Source of the DNA: Methanobacterium sp. PtaB.Bin024
GTDB taxonomy: Archaea; Methanobacteriota; Methanobacteria; Methanobacteriales; Methanobacteriaceae
NCBI GenBank assembly: GCA_002067065.1
Contig: MVPY01000031.1
Span: 1-64,000, forward strand
Length of the DNA stretch: 64,000 bases
Direction of reading: 5' to 3'
The translations under genes were made by a program, and so were the position numbers. Positions 22,378 through 30,192 of the stretch are shown piece by piece. Numbering within the stretch: position 1 is the first letter of the stretch; every line of letters starts with the position of its first letter. Under the pieces are notes generated by a model that was given only the letters and a program-made list of their open reading frames with translations, was not told where the DNA came from and searched no databases.

Positions 22378-22565
22378 TAATTTAAACCACTTTTTTAATT
22401 TATTTATTCAGTAGTTATTATAAAATACCTCTAAATTAGTTCATATTTGATTTATTTCATTATCTGCATAATGATTAATTAAAATAACTATCTTGAAAAA
22501 GAATTATCTCAGAAAAGAGAAAAAAATCCAAAATATTGTAGTAATTATAATTTAAGGTGACTGAA

Positions 22566-23627
22566 TTGGAAAATGAATCCGTAATCAATGTTAGAAAAAT
22601 CGTTATCTTCAGCAATTATAACTCAACCCATGATCACTCTGAAGAACTACTAAAATATTTCAATGAAAACATAATAATGAAAGAGGAAATTGAATTATCG
22701 AGTTTTAATTACCGAAAAATCCAAATTGATGGACAAAACAATTATTTATTTAATGTACCTGGGCATCAGGAATTTATTTCAATTAAACAAGCATTATCTG
22801 GAGATGTGGATGGAGTTATTGTTTTTATTGAGACCCAGGTGGGAATTTTCAAAACAGATTTGGAAATTATCAATTTAATTAACACAGAAAACATACCACT
22901 TGTTTTGTTTGCCAATCGAGCCGATTTTGGCGAATATGAAATGAACACGTATGTTGAAGGCGAACTTATTATCCCAACCATTATAAGGGATGGAATCGGG
23001 ATTAATGACGGCCTGAAAATGTTATTGAAACTAATCGAGAAACATGAGCAAGAAACTCCTATAATTGAACATGACGAACCAGAACAAAACTACGAACCAG
23101 AACAAAACTACGAACCAGAACAAAACTACGAACCAGAACAAAACTACGAACCAGAACAAAACTACGAACCAGAACAAAACTACGAACCAGAACAAAACTA
23201 CGAACCAGAACAAAACTACGAACCAGAACAAAACTTTGAATCAATAGAAAACTATCAAAACCCATCATCTTCACCACGGCCTGAAACAGAATTTTGTAAA
23301 GTAAGGTTCTTTTTCCATCCAATTGAACTAGAAAATGTGAAAAATTCCCTGAAAGAATTTGGATTTTCCAATATAACCTTAATTGATATTAAATACCAGG
23401 ACCCCATCAATGAAAAAATGGAAACATACCGTGCCAGTATTTATGAGTTAGAATTACCACCAAAAATGGAAATGATGATGATTATCAAAAAAGAAGAAAT
23501 TGAATATTTGGTCCAGGCTCTGGAAGCAGTGAAAACAGAAAATGTGAGTGAAAAATTATTCATATCCCCTGTAGAAAATATAATAAGAATAAGAACCACT
23601 GAAAAAGGAGAAACTGCAATTGACTAA
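22566..23627 (+). CDS. GTPase-like domain / EPEQNY repeats / PII (GlnB-like) domain fusion
   Basis: Three-part protein of 353 residues. Residues 1-165 are a Ras-like domain. Its P-loop is gone (SNYNSTHDHS), a switch II motif NVPGHQEF is kept (63-70), and G4 is NRAD (117-120). Residues 171-224 are nine EPEQNY repeats. Residues 244-353 align with E. coli GlnB over its whole length with one deletion. HPIELENVKNSL matches KPFKLDDVREAL, YRASIY matches YRGAEY (the uridylylated Tyr51 position is Tyr293), and IIRIRT matches VIRIRT. The B-loop TGKIGDGKIF is degraded to TENVSEKLF, and GlnB Gln39 (ligand/Mg contact) is Ile. The start TTG 22566 has GGTGA five bases upstream, as in both neighbours; GTG 22557 overlaps that site. 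Likely a signalling or scaffold protein joining the flanking GTPases to a PII-type sensor. Confidence 0.75.
   Translation: MENESVINVRKIVIFSNYNSTHDHSEELLKYFNENIIMKEEIELSSFNYRKIQIDGQNNYLFNVPGHQEFISIKQALSGDVDGVIVFIETQVGIFKTDLEIINLINTENIPLVLFANRADFGEYEMNTYVEGELIIPTIIRDGIGINDGLKMLLKLIEKHEQETPIIEHDEPEQNYEPEQNYEPEQNYEPEQNYEPEQNYEPEQNYEPEQNYEPEQNYEPEQNFESIENYQNPSSSPRPETEFCKVRFFFHPIELENVKNSLKEFGFSNITLIDIKYQDPINEKMETYRASIYELELPPKMEMMMIIKKEEIEYLVQALEAVKTENVSEKLFISPVENIIRIRTTEKGETAID
23076..23237 (+). repeat. Nine 18-bp coding repeats (EPEQNY)
   Basis: Nine in-frame copies of GAACCAGAACAAAACTAC. The first eight are identical at DNA level; the ninth ends TTT (Phe for Tyr). They encode an acidic, Gln/Asn/Tyr-rich linker between the GTPase-like and PII-like domains. 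Lack of synonymous change points to recent expansion by slippage or unequal recombination. Copy number probably varies between strains. Confidence 0.97.
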
Positions 23628-24037
23628 TCTTTTAATCAGTTAAAACGGATTTTTCCCCATATCCTCCATCATCCCTCCATTATCAACCATTCTACTTCAT
23701 AACTATTTATTTGAAATGTGGGCTAAATATCGGATTTAATCCGTCAAGTCACTGAAAGCAATATTCATGCCCACAGACCATTATTTATATAATGTGAATT
23801 TTGGCACATTGGATTGAGATGAATTTTATTTTTTTGTGAAAATATTGTAATACTGTGATGCGCATGTATGTGAAACTGGTAAGATTATTTATTTAGCTTT
23901 GAGAACTTTTACTCAAAAGCCATTTTATGAACTTAACCCAGTTATTCATACATATATCAATTTATTAGGGTGATTGAGTGCGTTTTTAGGAGAGCTGTAT
24001 GGTATCATTGAATTTAGAGTGATTTATAGGTGATTAT
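23628..24037. other. 410-base intergenic region with promoter and inverted repeat
   Basis: No ORF supported. It contains an inverted repeat TGTGGGC (23717-23723) / GCCCACA (23769-23775) with an inner small hairpin CGGAT-TTA-ATCCG (23731-23743). A TATA box TTTATATAA follows at 23784-23792. Transcription from it would leave a leader of about 220 nt before the next gene. Confidence 0.5.
23784..23792 (+). promoter_or_regulatory. TATA box of the second small-GTPase gene
   Basis: TTTATATAA lies nine bases after the inverted repeat arm GCCCACA, which therefore covers the BRE position where TFB binds. That arrangement suits an operator or activator site. The long untranslated leader behind it ends in AGGTGATTAT before ATG 24038. 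Confidence 0.5.
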
Positions 24038-24508
24038 ATGGAAATTAAAAAAATTTTGATGCTGGGAAACTCCGGTGCTGGTAAAAAAACTGCCCTTAAA
24101 CATGTATGTAAAAATCTGAAAAAAACTGATTCTGCAAGTTATGGGAAGACCATCATAAATAATAAAAAACTTCAGATATTCAGCCCAACTGGAGCAGACA
24201 AATTCAAGTTTATGAGAAACGTTTTATCCAAAAATATGGATGGTGCTATTATATTTATCGACAACACCCAAGGAATTACTAACACTTGCATCAGGATGAT
24301 AAATTTTGTTGAAGAAAAAAACGTGCCTTACGTAATATTTGCCAATAAACAGGACTTAAACAATGAACCATTAAAAAATCACCCCAATGTTCCCATACTC
24401 CCAACTGAGGCAATCTCAGGTAAAGGACTTTTACATGGTCTTAACACATTACTAGAAATTATGGAATCTTATAAAGAAAAAAGAAAAATCGAAGTTATCT
24501 ACTGTTGA
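24038..24508 (+). CDS. Small Ras-like GTPase-family protein with degenerate switch II (paralogue B)
   Basis: 156 residues, close paralogue of the gene at 21907 over its whole length. The P-loop is GNSGAGKKT (residues 10-18), again with a basic residue where Ser/Thr is normal, and NKQD is intact. The switch II block reads SPTGADKF instead of TPGQERF. The stretches SKNMDG, IDNTQGIT, FANKQDLNN and PTEAISGKG are shared with paralogue A. ATG 24038 follows AGGTGATT. Together with paralogue A it brackets the GTPase-like/PII fusion gene. Partners, effectors and any GTPase-activating protein are unknown. Confidence 0.8.
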   Translation: MEIKKILMLGNSGAGKKTALKHVCKNLKKTDSASYGKTIINNKKLQIFSPTGADKFKFMRNVLSKNMDGAIIFIDNTQGITNTCIRMINFVEEKNVPYVIFANKQDLNNEPLKNHPNVPILPTEAISGKGLLHGLNTLLEIMESYKEKRKIEVIYC

Positions 24509-24645
24509 TTATACAGCAATTATTCCTTTTTTTAATTAAAATCCAAATATAATTAAAGATAAAAATAACATAACTCCTTCTTGGATGCAATTTAAACATC
24601 TCATGGATACTTACATGTTGAAAATGATACCAAAGAGAACAAACT

Positions 24646-25290
24646 ATGAACAAAATTAAAAACCAGAAAAAGTGCTGGGATGAATTAGCGGAAGAAAAAG
24701 AATTTCCCACACCATTCAAAATGGAAGAATTTAAAAAACATACCTCTCAAGGAACGAAAATCCTGGATGTAGGTTGCGGTTATGGTAGAATCTTAAATGA
24801 ACTTCATAATAATAGTTTTAAGAATTTAACTGGTGTTGACTTTTCTGAAAAGATGATAAAAAGAGGATCAGAGTTATATCCTTATTTAAAACTTGTTAAG
24901 AACAATGGAAAAAAATTACCATTTCCTGATGATGAATTTGATGCTGTAATTCTTGTTGGAGTTCTCACTAGTAATTTTCAGACTGAAGAACAGAAAAATC
25001 TAATAAGAGAGATAACACGAGTACTCACAACTAGAGGTGTTTTGTATATCAGTGATTTTCTTTTAAATAATGATCAGAGAAATCTTGAACGTTACCAGAA
25101 ATATGAAGATGAATATGGGATATATGGAGTTTTTGAACTCCCTGAAGGATTAACTCTGAGACATCATACTATAAAACATATATCAAAACTAACTGAAGAA
25201 TATGAAGAATTAATATTTGAAAAAACAGTTTTCAAAACGATGAATGGTAATATCTCCAATAGTTTTTATTATATGGGACGTAAAAAGTGA
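24646..25290 (+). CDS. Class I SAM-dependent methyltransferase
   Basis: Rossmann-type methyltransferase of 214 residues. The SAM-binding motif I is ILDVGCGYGRIL at about residues 40-51, the acidic motif II end is TGVDFSEKMI (about 64-73), and motif III-like LPFPDDEFDAVILVGVL follows at about 92-108. The substrate cannot be predicted. It lies 137 bases after the GTPase gene and may or may not belong with that cluster. Confidence 0.88.
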   Translation: MNKIKNQKKCWDELAEEKEFPTPFKMEEFKKHTSQGTKILDVGCGYGRILNELHNNSFKNLTGVDFSEKMIKRGSELYPYLKLVKNNGKKLPFPDDEFDAVILVGVLTSNFQTEEQKNLIREITRVLTTRGVLYISDFLLNNDQRNLERYQKYEDEYGIYGVFELPEGLTLRHHTIKHISKLTEEYEELIFEKTVFKTMNGNISNSFYYMGRKK

Positions 25291-25375
25291 AAATTGATGG
25301 ATATTTAGAGGGATATTTTGAGATATATCGTGAAAAAGAAACTGTTGATAAAAAAGGTAAAAAGAGTTGGAATAT

Positions 25376-26047
25376 TTAAAGATCCAGTGTCTTAAAAAAA
25401 CTCTTCACCTCACAAAGAGAGTTAAACGTCTTTACTGCCATGTTTTCAATCTCTTTTGATGGTTTTTTAGCATCAGATACCAGTAAAGGAATCATGTTTG
25501 CCTTTGAAGCGGATATAATACCATTATGTGAGTCTTCCAGAACCACACATTCATCTGTTTTGCAATTCAATTTTCTAGCTGCAGATAGAAAAATTTCAGG
25601 GTCGGGTTTGCCATTGGAAACTTCATCTCCACATATAATAACATCGAATTTTTCTTTAACACTTGCAGAACTCAATAAATACTCTGTTCTTTCCCTTTCT
25701 GTGGAAGTAGCCACTGCTTTAGCTATGTTTTTTTCATCCAAAAATTCAATCAATTCATAAAGCCCGGTTTTTGTAGGAACCCCATTTTTGTTTATATAAT
25801 CATGGGTATACTTCAATCTTAAACTTCTAATATCGTGATAAGGGAAATCATCCCCTAAATATTTCTTAAACACCTTTTCTGCACCATGAATATCAAGACC
25901 GATTGATTCAGTGACAATTGACTCAGAAATATCAATACCATAACTTTTCCCAGCTTTTATCCAGGTGTGCATTGCCAAAGTCTCGGTGTCAAACATCAAT
26001 CCATCCATATCAAAGATGATAAGAGAAATCCTGTTTTTTATTCCCAT
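25376..26047 (-). CDS. HAD-superfamily hydrolase, beta-phosphoglucomutase-like
   Basis: Haloacid-dehalogenase-type phosphatase or phosphomutase of 223 residues. Motif I is IIFDMDGLMFDTE (nucleophile and acid-base Asp pair), motif II Thr is in AVATSTERER, and motif III/IV are in GKPDPEIFL and VVLEDSHNGI. The cap domain between motifs I and II is the subclass IA helical type. The start ATG 26047 has GAGGGT just upstream and is preferred to an upstream ATG at 26083. Substrate unknown; sugar phosphates are typical for this branch. Confidence 0.87.
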   Translation of the reverse strand: MGIKNRISLIIFDMDGLMFDTETLAMHTWIKAGKSYGIDISESIVTESIGLDIHGAEKVFKKYLGDDFPYHDIRSLRLKYTHDYINKNGVPTKTGLYELIEFLDEKNIAKAVATSTERERTEYLLSSASVKEKFDVIICGDEVSNGKPDPEIFLSAARKLNCKTDECVVLEDSHNGIISASKANMIPLLVSDAKKPSKEIENMAVKTFNSLCEVKSFFKTLDL

Positions 26048-26170
26048 TTTTACCCTCAAAAGACAAGTGTTAAACATCATCATTCTGGTTTTTTATCATT
26101 ACTTTCCTTAATAACTCTAATAATCCTAATAACTCTTAATAACCCTCAATACAATTAATAGATGGATATT

Positions 26171-26998
26171 TTAATTGTCAAACTGTTTCATAGCAATTTT
26201 AGATGCTTTGCTAATTTCTGAATTTTGATGATGGGATAACTCCAACAACAAGTTCATTATCTGAGAATTTTCAACTCCAATTTGGCCTAAACTCCGAACT
26301 GATTCCCAGACTATGGGAAAATCATCCTCAGCTTCCCTGGCATATTCTATCACCATCAATAAGGGGCCGGTGGCATCTTCACAATTCCGAAACCCACCTA
26401 AAGCCCTGACTATTTTCCATGAAGTAACTTTGTCATGTCCCTCCCAATAGGATTGAAGAATACTAATTAAGGATTTTAACCCCCTTTCATCACTGGTTTT
26501 GGCTGCTATTCCCCCCACTGCATCTATGGCCTGTTGGACTTTAAAACTATCTTCATCTTTTAGTATTCTAATAAGGGGAAGAGTTGCTGGTTTTCCAATT
26601 TTAACCAGCGTTCTAGCTGCCATATCTCTAACCAGAGGATAACTTTTCTTGTTGAAATATTTTTGGGGAAGTTCAGTTTCCTGATTATTTCCAATTTCAC
26701 CTAAAAGGTCTATTAACGGATCAATTGAAGGTTCCCCTATTTCTGATAATGCTTTTGAAATTGCAATTCGAGAATACAAAGCCTTTTCGTACTTTAGGGC
26801 GGAAGCAAGAGGTATCACAGCACTTATAATCTGTCTTCTTCCCAGGAGGGTTGCGGAAATAGTTCTTTTTTTGGGATAGTCATCGTCCAATAACTCAATT
26901 AAATATGTATCAGGAAAGTTGGAGTATGGTTTTAGATCTTCTGGTGTGATCTGTCCTCTTTTTTCTCGATTTATCCTCTTATTTTCATCCGAACTCAT
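26171..26998 (-). CDS. HEAT-repeat (PBS-lyase-type) protein, short
   Basis: All-helical repeat protein of 275 residues with about five HEAT-like units. These include IGEPSIDPLIDLLGEI, VRDMAARTLVKIGKPATLPLIRIL and IVWESVRSLGQIGVENSQIM. Such scaffolds bind proteins or phycobilin-like ligands; in methanogens their partners are unknown. No catalytic motif is seen. A second, larger HEAT-repeat gene is at 30193. The start ATG 26998 gives a charged non-repeat N-terminus. Confidence 0.85.
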   Translation of the reverse strand: MSSDENKRINREKRGQITPEDLKPYSNFPDTYLIELLDDDYPKKRTISATLLGRRQIISAVIPLASALKYEKALYSRIAISKALSEIGEPSIDPLIDLLGEIGNNQETELPQKYFNKKSYPLVRDMAARTLVKIGKPATLPLIRILKDEDSFKVQQAIDAVGGIAAKTSDERGLKSLISILQSYWEGHDKVTSWKIVRALGGFRNCEDATGPLLMVIEYAREAEDDFPIVWESVRSLGQIGVENSQIMNLLLELSHHQNSEISKASKIAMKQFDN

Positions 26999-27162
26999 TT
27001 AATACTGCCCTTAATCCCTATTCCTATAATATGTTTGTGATAAGTGAATTTCTTTTTTGGTATACACCTATTTTAAGTCTATAAAATGTATATATTATAT
27101 AATTTAGTTCCAAATATCAAATGCAAATAAATTTTTTAAAAAACTATGTGATCGTGATTTAT

Positions 27163-27624
27163 ATGGGAACCCCACTTAACCCTAACGATCTTATTCCAAT
27201 CTATTTCCTTGATTCTAATGAGATTAAACTGGTCGAAAAAATTGTTAAGACCGATGAAGAGTGGAAGAAGATTTTAAGCCCAGAACAATTTAATGTTGCC
27301 CGAAAAAAGGGAACTGAGCTTGCTTTCACCGGCAAATACCACGATTGCCATGAAGATGGAATTTACCAGTGCGTTTGCTGTGGCACTGATCTTTTCGACT
27401 CACAGGCTAAATTTGATTCTGGAACTGGGTGGCCAAGTTTCTGGGAACCTGTTGCAGAAGAAAATGTTAAAACCAAAACAGACCGTAGTTTATTCATGGT
27501 GCGTACTGAGGTGCTTTGCGCCCGCTGTGATGCTCATCTAGGTCATGTTTTTGATGATGGTCCACCACCCACTGGACTGCGTTTCTGTATGAATTCAGCT
27601 TCCCTTAATCTGGTTAAAAAATGA
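27163..27624 (+). CDS. msrB: Peptide-methionine (R)-S-oxide reductase MsrB
   Basis: Repairs oxidised methionine (R epimer) in proteins. The zinc-binding pairs are Cys70-Cys73 (CVCCG) and Cys119-Cys122 (CARCDAHLGHVF). The catalytic Cys142 is in RFCMNSASL, and GTGWPSFWEP is also typical. ATG 27163 (153 residues) has CGTGAT just upstream; an earlier in-frame ATG at 27121 would add a hydrophobic stretch without a ribosome binding site and is not favoured. In a strict anaerobe this points to oxygen-stress repair. Confidence 0.95.
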   Translation: MGTPLNPNDLIPIYFLDSNEIKLVEKIVKTDEEWKKILSPEQFNVARKKGTELAFTGKYHDCHEDGIYQCVCCGTDLFDSQAKFDSGTGWPSFWEPVAEENVKTKTDRSLFMVRTEVLCARCDAHLGHVFDDGPPPTGLRFCMNSASLNLVKK

Positions 27625-27760
27625 AATTCGGTTAAAATAACATGAATAATTTGGACATAACTATTGAAAAGACATAATTATTGAAAACTAGAAATTATTG
27701 TTGAAATCTAAGAATGTATTCTTTGAGAATTTAATAGTTCTCATCTGCTCACCTAAAATC

Positions 27761-27768
27761 TTTATAAA
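27761..27768 (+). promoter_or_regulatory. TATA box giving a near-leaderless nre transcript
   Basis: TTTATAAA centred about 30 bases before ATG 27795 places the expected transcription start within a few bases of the start codon. No ribosome binding site is visible there, which fits a leaderless mRNA. Confidence 0.45.
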
Positions 27769-27794
27769 AAAGCGAATGTAATTGATATGATAAT

Positions 27795-28961
27795 ATGATG
27801 GGTAAGAAGACTTACCTTAAAAAGCTGACTTCTAAGTTTCAGATACCCTCAGTTGATGTGGGTAAACAGTTGGATGGAAGCACACCTCCATCAGTGTTCA
27901 TAGGTAGTTGGAACTATCCCAAAGTATATGCCGGCCCTATGATATCATCTGTATCAGGAGATACCACCATAATGGACACTCCTGAAGCATGGATCCCTGG
28001 AAACAAAAGCCAGGAAGACATTATTTCTTATCGCATGAGTTTGGTTAGGGGTAAGAACATGTTGGGAGTCACTGATCTGGATAACAGAATGGTAGAAAAG
28101 CTTCAAAATATCTCCCTAGCTTCCAGTTCCATTGACAGTGAAGCAGAGTTCTGGAAAAAACCACGAGGAGTTTCATTCAGTGAATATCAGGCCCCACATG
28201 GTCCAAGTGCGATCCTGGAGAAGTTTGAAATTGACAACGTCCGCTGGGACCGGGAACTGGAGAAAACATACTATGATACTGATTTGAAGGCTAAAGAAGC
28301 ACTCATAGATCTACATAGAAAAGACGTACCATTCTCCCACATCCAAAAGGCGTTTTCAGTGGGCACTATGGGTGTGGATAAACGTAGGCGCCTGGTTCCC
28401 ACCCGCTGGTCAATAACTGCCTGTGATAGCACCATAGCTGATGAATTACTCCGTGAAGTAAAACACCATGATCCTTTGGATGTCCATCGAGTATATGAAT
28501 TCCAGAGTCTCTCAAATTACTACGCAGTACTCTTACTCCCCACACCATGGCAATATGAATGGATGGAAGCATTTCTTGAAGTTTTAGGGAGAGAAAAAAT
28601 CATATTCTCCGATTACGAACATTATCAGGGTAAAAAAGAATACTCAAGGGTTGGAGGATGTTACTACACTTGTAAAATGGCAGTCTTGGAATCATTAGCA
28701 CAGCAAAAAATCCAGGCAGGAGTAATAGTCCTCAGAGAGGCATACTCAGGATACATCCCTTTGGGAGTGTTTAATGTGAGGGAAAATGTTAGAAACGCCA
28801 TGTTACAACCTTACCATGAATTTGAGGACATGAAAAGTGCTTTAGCTTACATTGACACTAAATTAAAACTCTCGGTTGATAGTTTCATTAAACGTAGTGA
28901 TCTCCTGCAGGATATTCTTCTTTCCAGACAGACTACCCTGGACTCCTATTTCGCAAAATAA
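27795..28961 (+). CDS. nreA: Archaeal DNA repair protein Nre with C-terminal PIP box
   Basis: Member of the archaeal NreA/NreB family, which takes part in repair of DNA cross-links and interacts with PCNA. The conserved N-terminal half includes SVFIGSWNYPKVYAGPM (about residues 33-49) and further on SVGTMGVDKRRRLVPTRWSITACDS-type sequence (about 190-214). The last ten residues contain QTTLDSYF (379-386), a clear PCNA-interacting PIP box. The 388 residues are normal. The zinc finger found at the N-terminus of some members is not evident. The gene is expressed from its own TATA box. Confidence 0.9.
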   Translation: MMGKKTYLKKLTSKFQIPSVDVGKQLDGSTPPSVFIGSWNYPKVYAGPMISSVSGDTTIMDTPEAWIPGNKSQEDIISYRMSLVRGKNMLGVTDLDNRMVEKLQNISLASSSIDSEAEFWKKPRGVSFSEYQAPHGPSAILEKFEIDNVRWDRELEKTYYDTDLKAKEALIDLHRKDVPFSHIQKAFSVGTMGVDKRRRLVPTRWSITACDSTIADELLREVKHHDPLDVHRVYEFQSLSNYYAVLLLPTPWQYEWMEAFLEVLGREKIIFSDYEHYQGKKEYSRVGGCYYTCKMAVLESLAQQKIQAGVIVLREAYSGYIPLGVFNVRENVRNAMLQPYHEFEDMKSALAYIDTKLKLSVDSFIKRSDLLQDILLSRQTTLDSYFAK

Positions 28962-29026
28962 AGAAATAATCAAATTATTTATTTAATACAAAAATTCAAG
29001 ACAAATAGAAAGATCTAAGTGATTTA

Positions 29027-30013
29027 ATGGAACTTTTATTCAAAAAACCTTCCGAGAAAGCTAGAGAAACTATGGCCAATGCTTCTTTTGAACTTGGTAA
29101 CCGTAAAAGGGGCAATGAATACATAAAATTAGCTGAAGAGAGTATAAAAAACTTTACAGCCCATGAACATTCACGTGTGCTCTGTAGTGGTAATGCCGCA
29201 ATAATGGTTGCCATGAGTAACATGGAAGGACCAGTTATGATACCAGACCAGGGAGGTTGGAGTGGATTTATAAAGATAGCTGAATTTTATGGTCTTAAAT
29301 TAATACGCGTACCTACAAAAATGGGAGTTATAGATTTAGAAATCCTAAAAGATCATGTGAAACAAAAAAATCCTGATTCTCTTTTCATTACCAGTTTTGC
29401 TGGTTATATGGCTGAACAACCAGTAAAGGAAATCTATGAGATTTGTGAAGATCATGAAGTGATTATGGTGGAGGATGCCTCAGGATCAGTTGGTGATCCC
29501 CTGAAAAATCTGGCATGTGGTGATCATGCCCATATCATAGTGGCTTCTACTGGATATCCAAAAATAGTTAACGTTGGAAACGGTGGTTTTATCTCCACCA
29601 ACAACCCAAAGGTCTTTGAAGATGCCCATTATCTTATTAAAACCGTTAAAAGTAGTCCAGTTATCTGTGCAGGTTTGGTAGAAGAAATTAAAAAAGCTCC
29701 TGAAAGCCTAACTAAAACACTCAAAGCCTGTGAATTTTTGAAAAAAGAATTTAAATCTGAAGAAATAAAATCTGTTTTGCACCCTAAAAAAAGGGGAATA
29801 AATATTGCGCTGTCCCTTGATGAACCCAAACTAAAAGCCCGAGAACTTAGAACAAAGATCAGAGTAAAGGGCGGTGGTATGATCACAGTTTGCCCCCGTT
29901 ATGATCGAATTAATCAACCTGCAATCTGTTTAGAGATTAAAAACCTCGATACCCAATGTTTAGAAAAAAATAACCTTCGAGAAATAGTTAAGATTGTAGA
30001 AAAAACTATTTGA
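29027..30013 (+). CDS. PLP-dependent aminotransferase-fold protein (DegT/DnrJ/EryC1-like)
   Basis: 328-residue protein of the type I PLP fold. EHSRVLCSGNAAIMVAMSNM (about residues 46-65) is the cofactor-phosphate region. VIMVEDASGSVGDPL (about 145-159) carries the Asp that pairs with the pyridine nitrogen. The probable Schiff-base Lys is in STGYPKIVNVGNGG (about 178-191). It resembles DegT/DnrJ aminotransferases but is shorter at the C-terminus. The substrate is not recognisable. It lies 65 bases after nreA in the same direction. Confidence 0.65.
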   Translation: MELLFKKPSEKARETMANASFELGNRKRGNEYIKLAEESIKNFTAHEHSRVLCSGNAAIMVAMSNMEGPVMIPDQGGWSGFIKIAEFYGLKLIRVPTKMGVIDLEILKDHVKQKNPDSLFITSFAGYMAEQPVKEIYEICEDHEVIMVEDASGSVGDPLKNLACGDHAHIIVASTGYPKIVNVGNGGFISTNNPKVFEDAHYLIKTVKSSPVICAGLVEEIKKAPESLTKTLKACEFLKKEFKSEEIKSVLHPKKRGINIALSLDEPKLKARELRTKIRVKGGGMITVCPRYDRINQPAICLEIKNLDTQCLEKNNLREIVKIVEKTI

Positions 30014-30192
30014 CTCTATTTATATAAATCTAACCGGTTTGATAATGTGATGAACTATTTCAAGGTTATTATGAATATTTTAAAGTTATTAGGAATTAGT
30101 CTTAAATAAATTACAAGTTAACTTTATTGCCATAAATGTCTCAATATACAATATGACCAAACGGAATCAATATGACCAAATGGAGGCCATGA

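Noticed and set aside
23076..23237. CRISPR array
   Set aside because: The units are 18 bp, directly adjacent without spacers, and in frame within a coding region.
23031..23322. Long reading frames on the minus strand and in another plus frame across the EPEQNY repeats (e.g. FWFVVL or TTNQNK repeats)
   Set aside because: They are by-products of an 18-bp repeat, which keeps all frames open. They lack starts with ribosome binding sites and any known domain.
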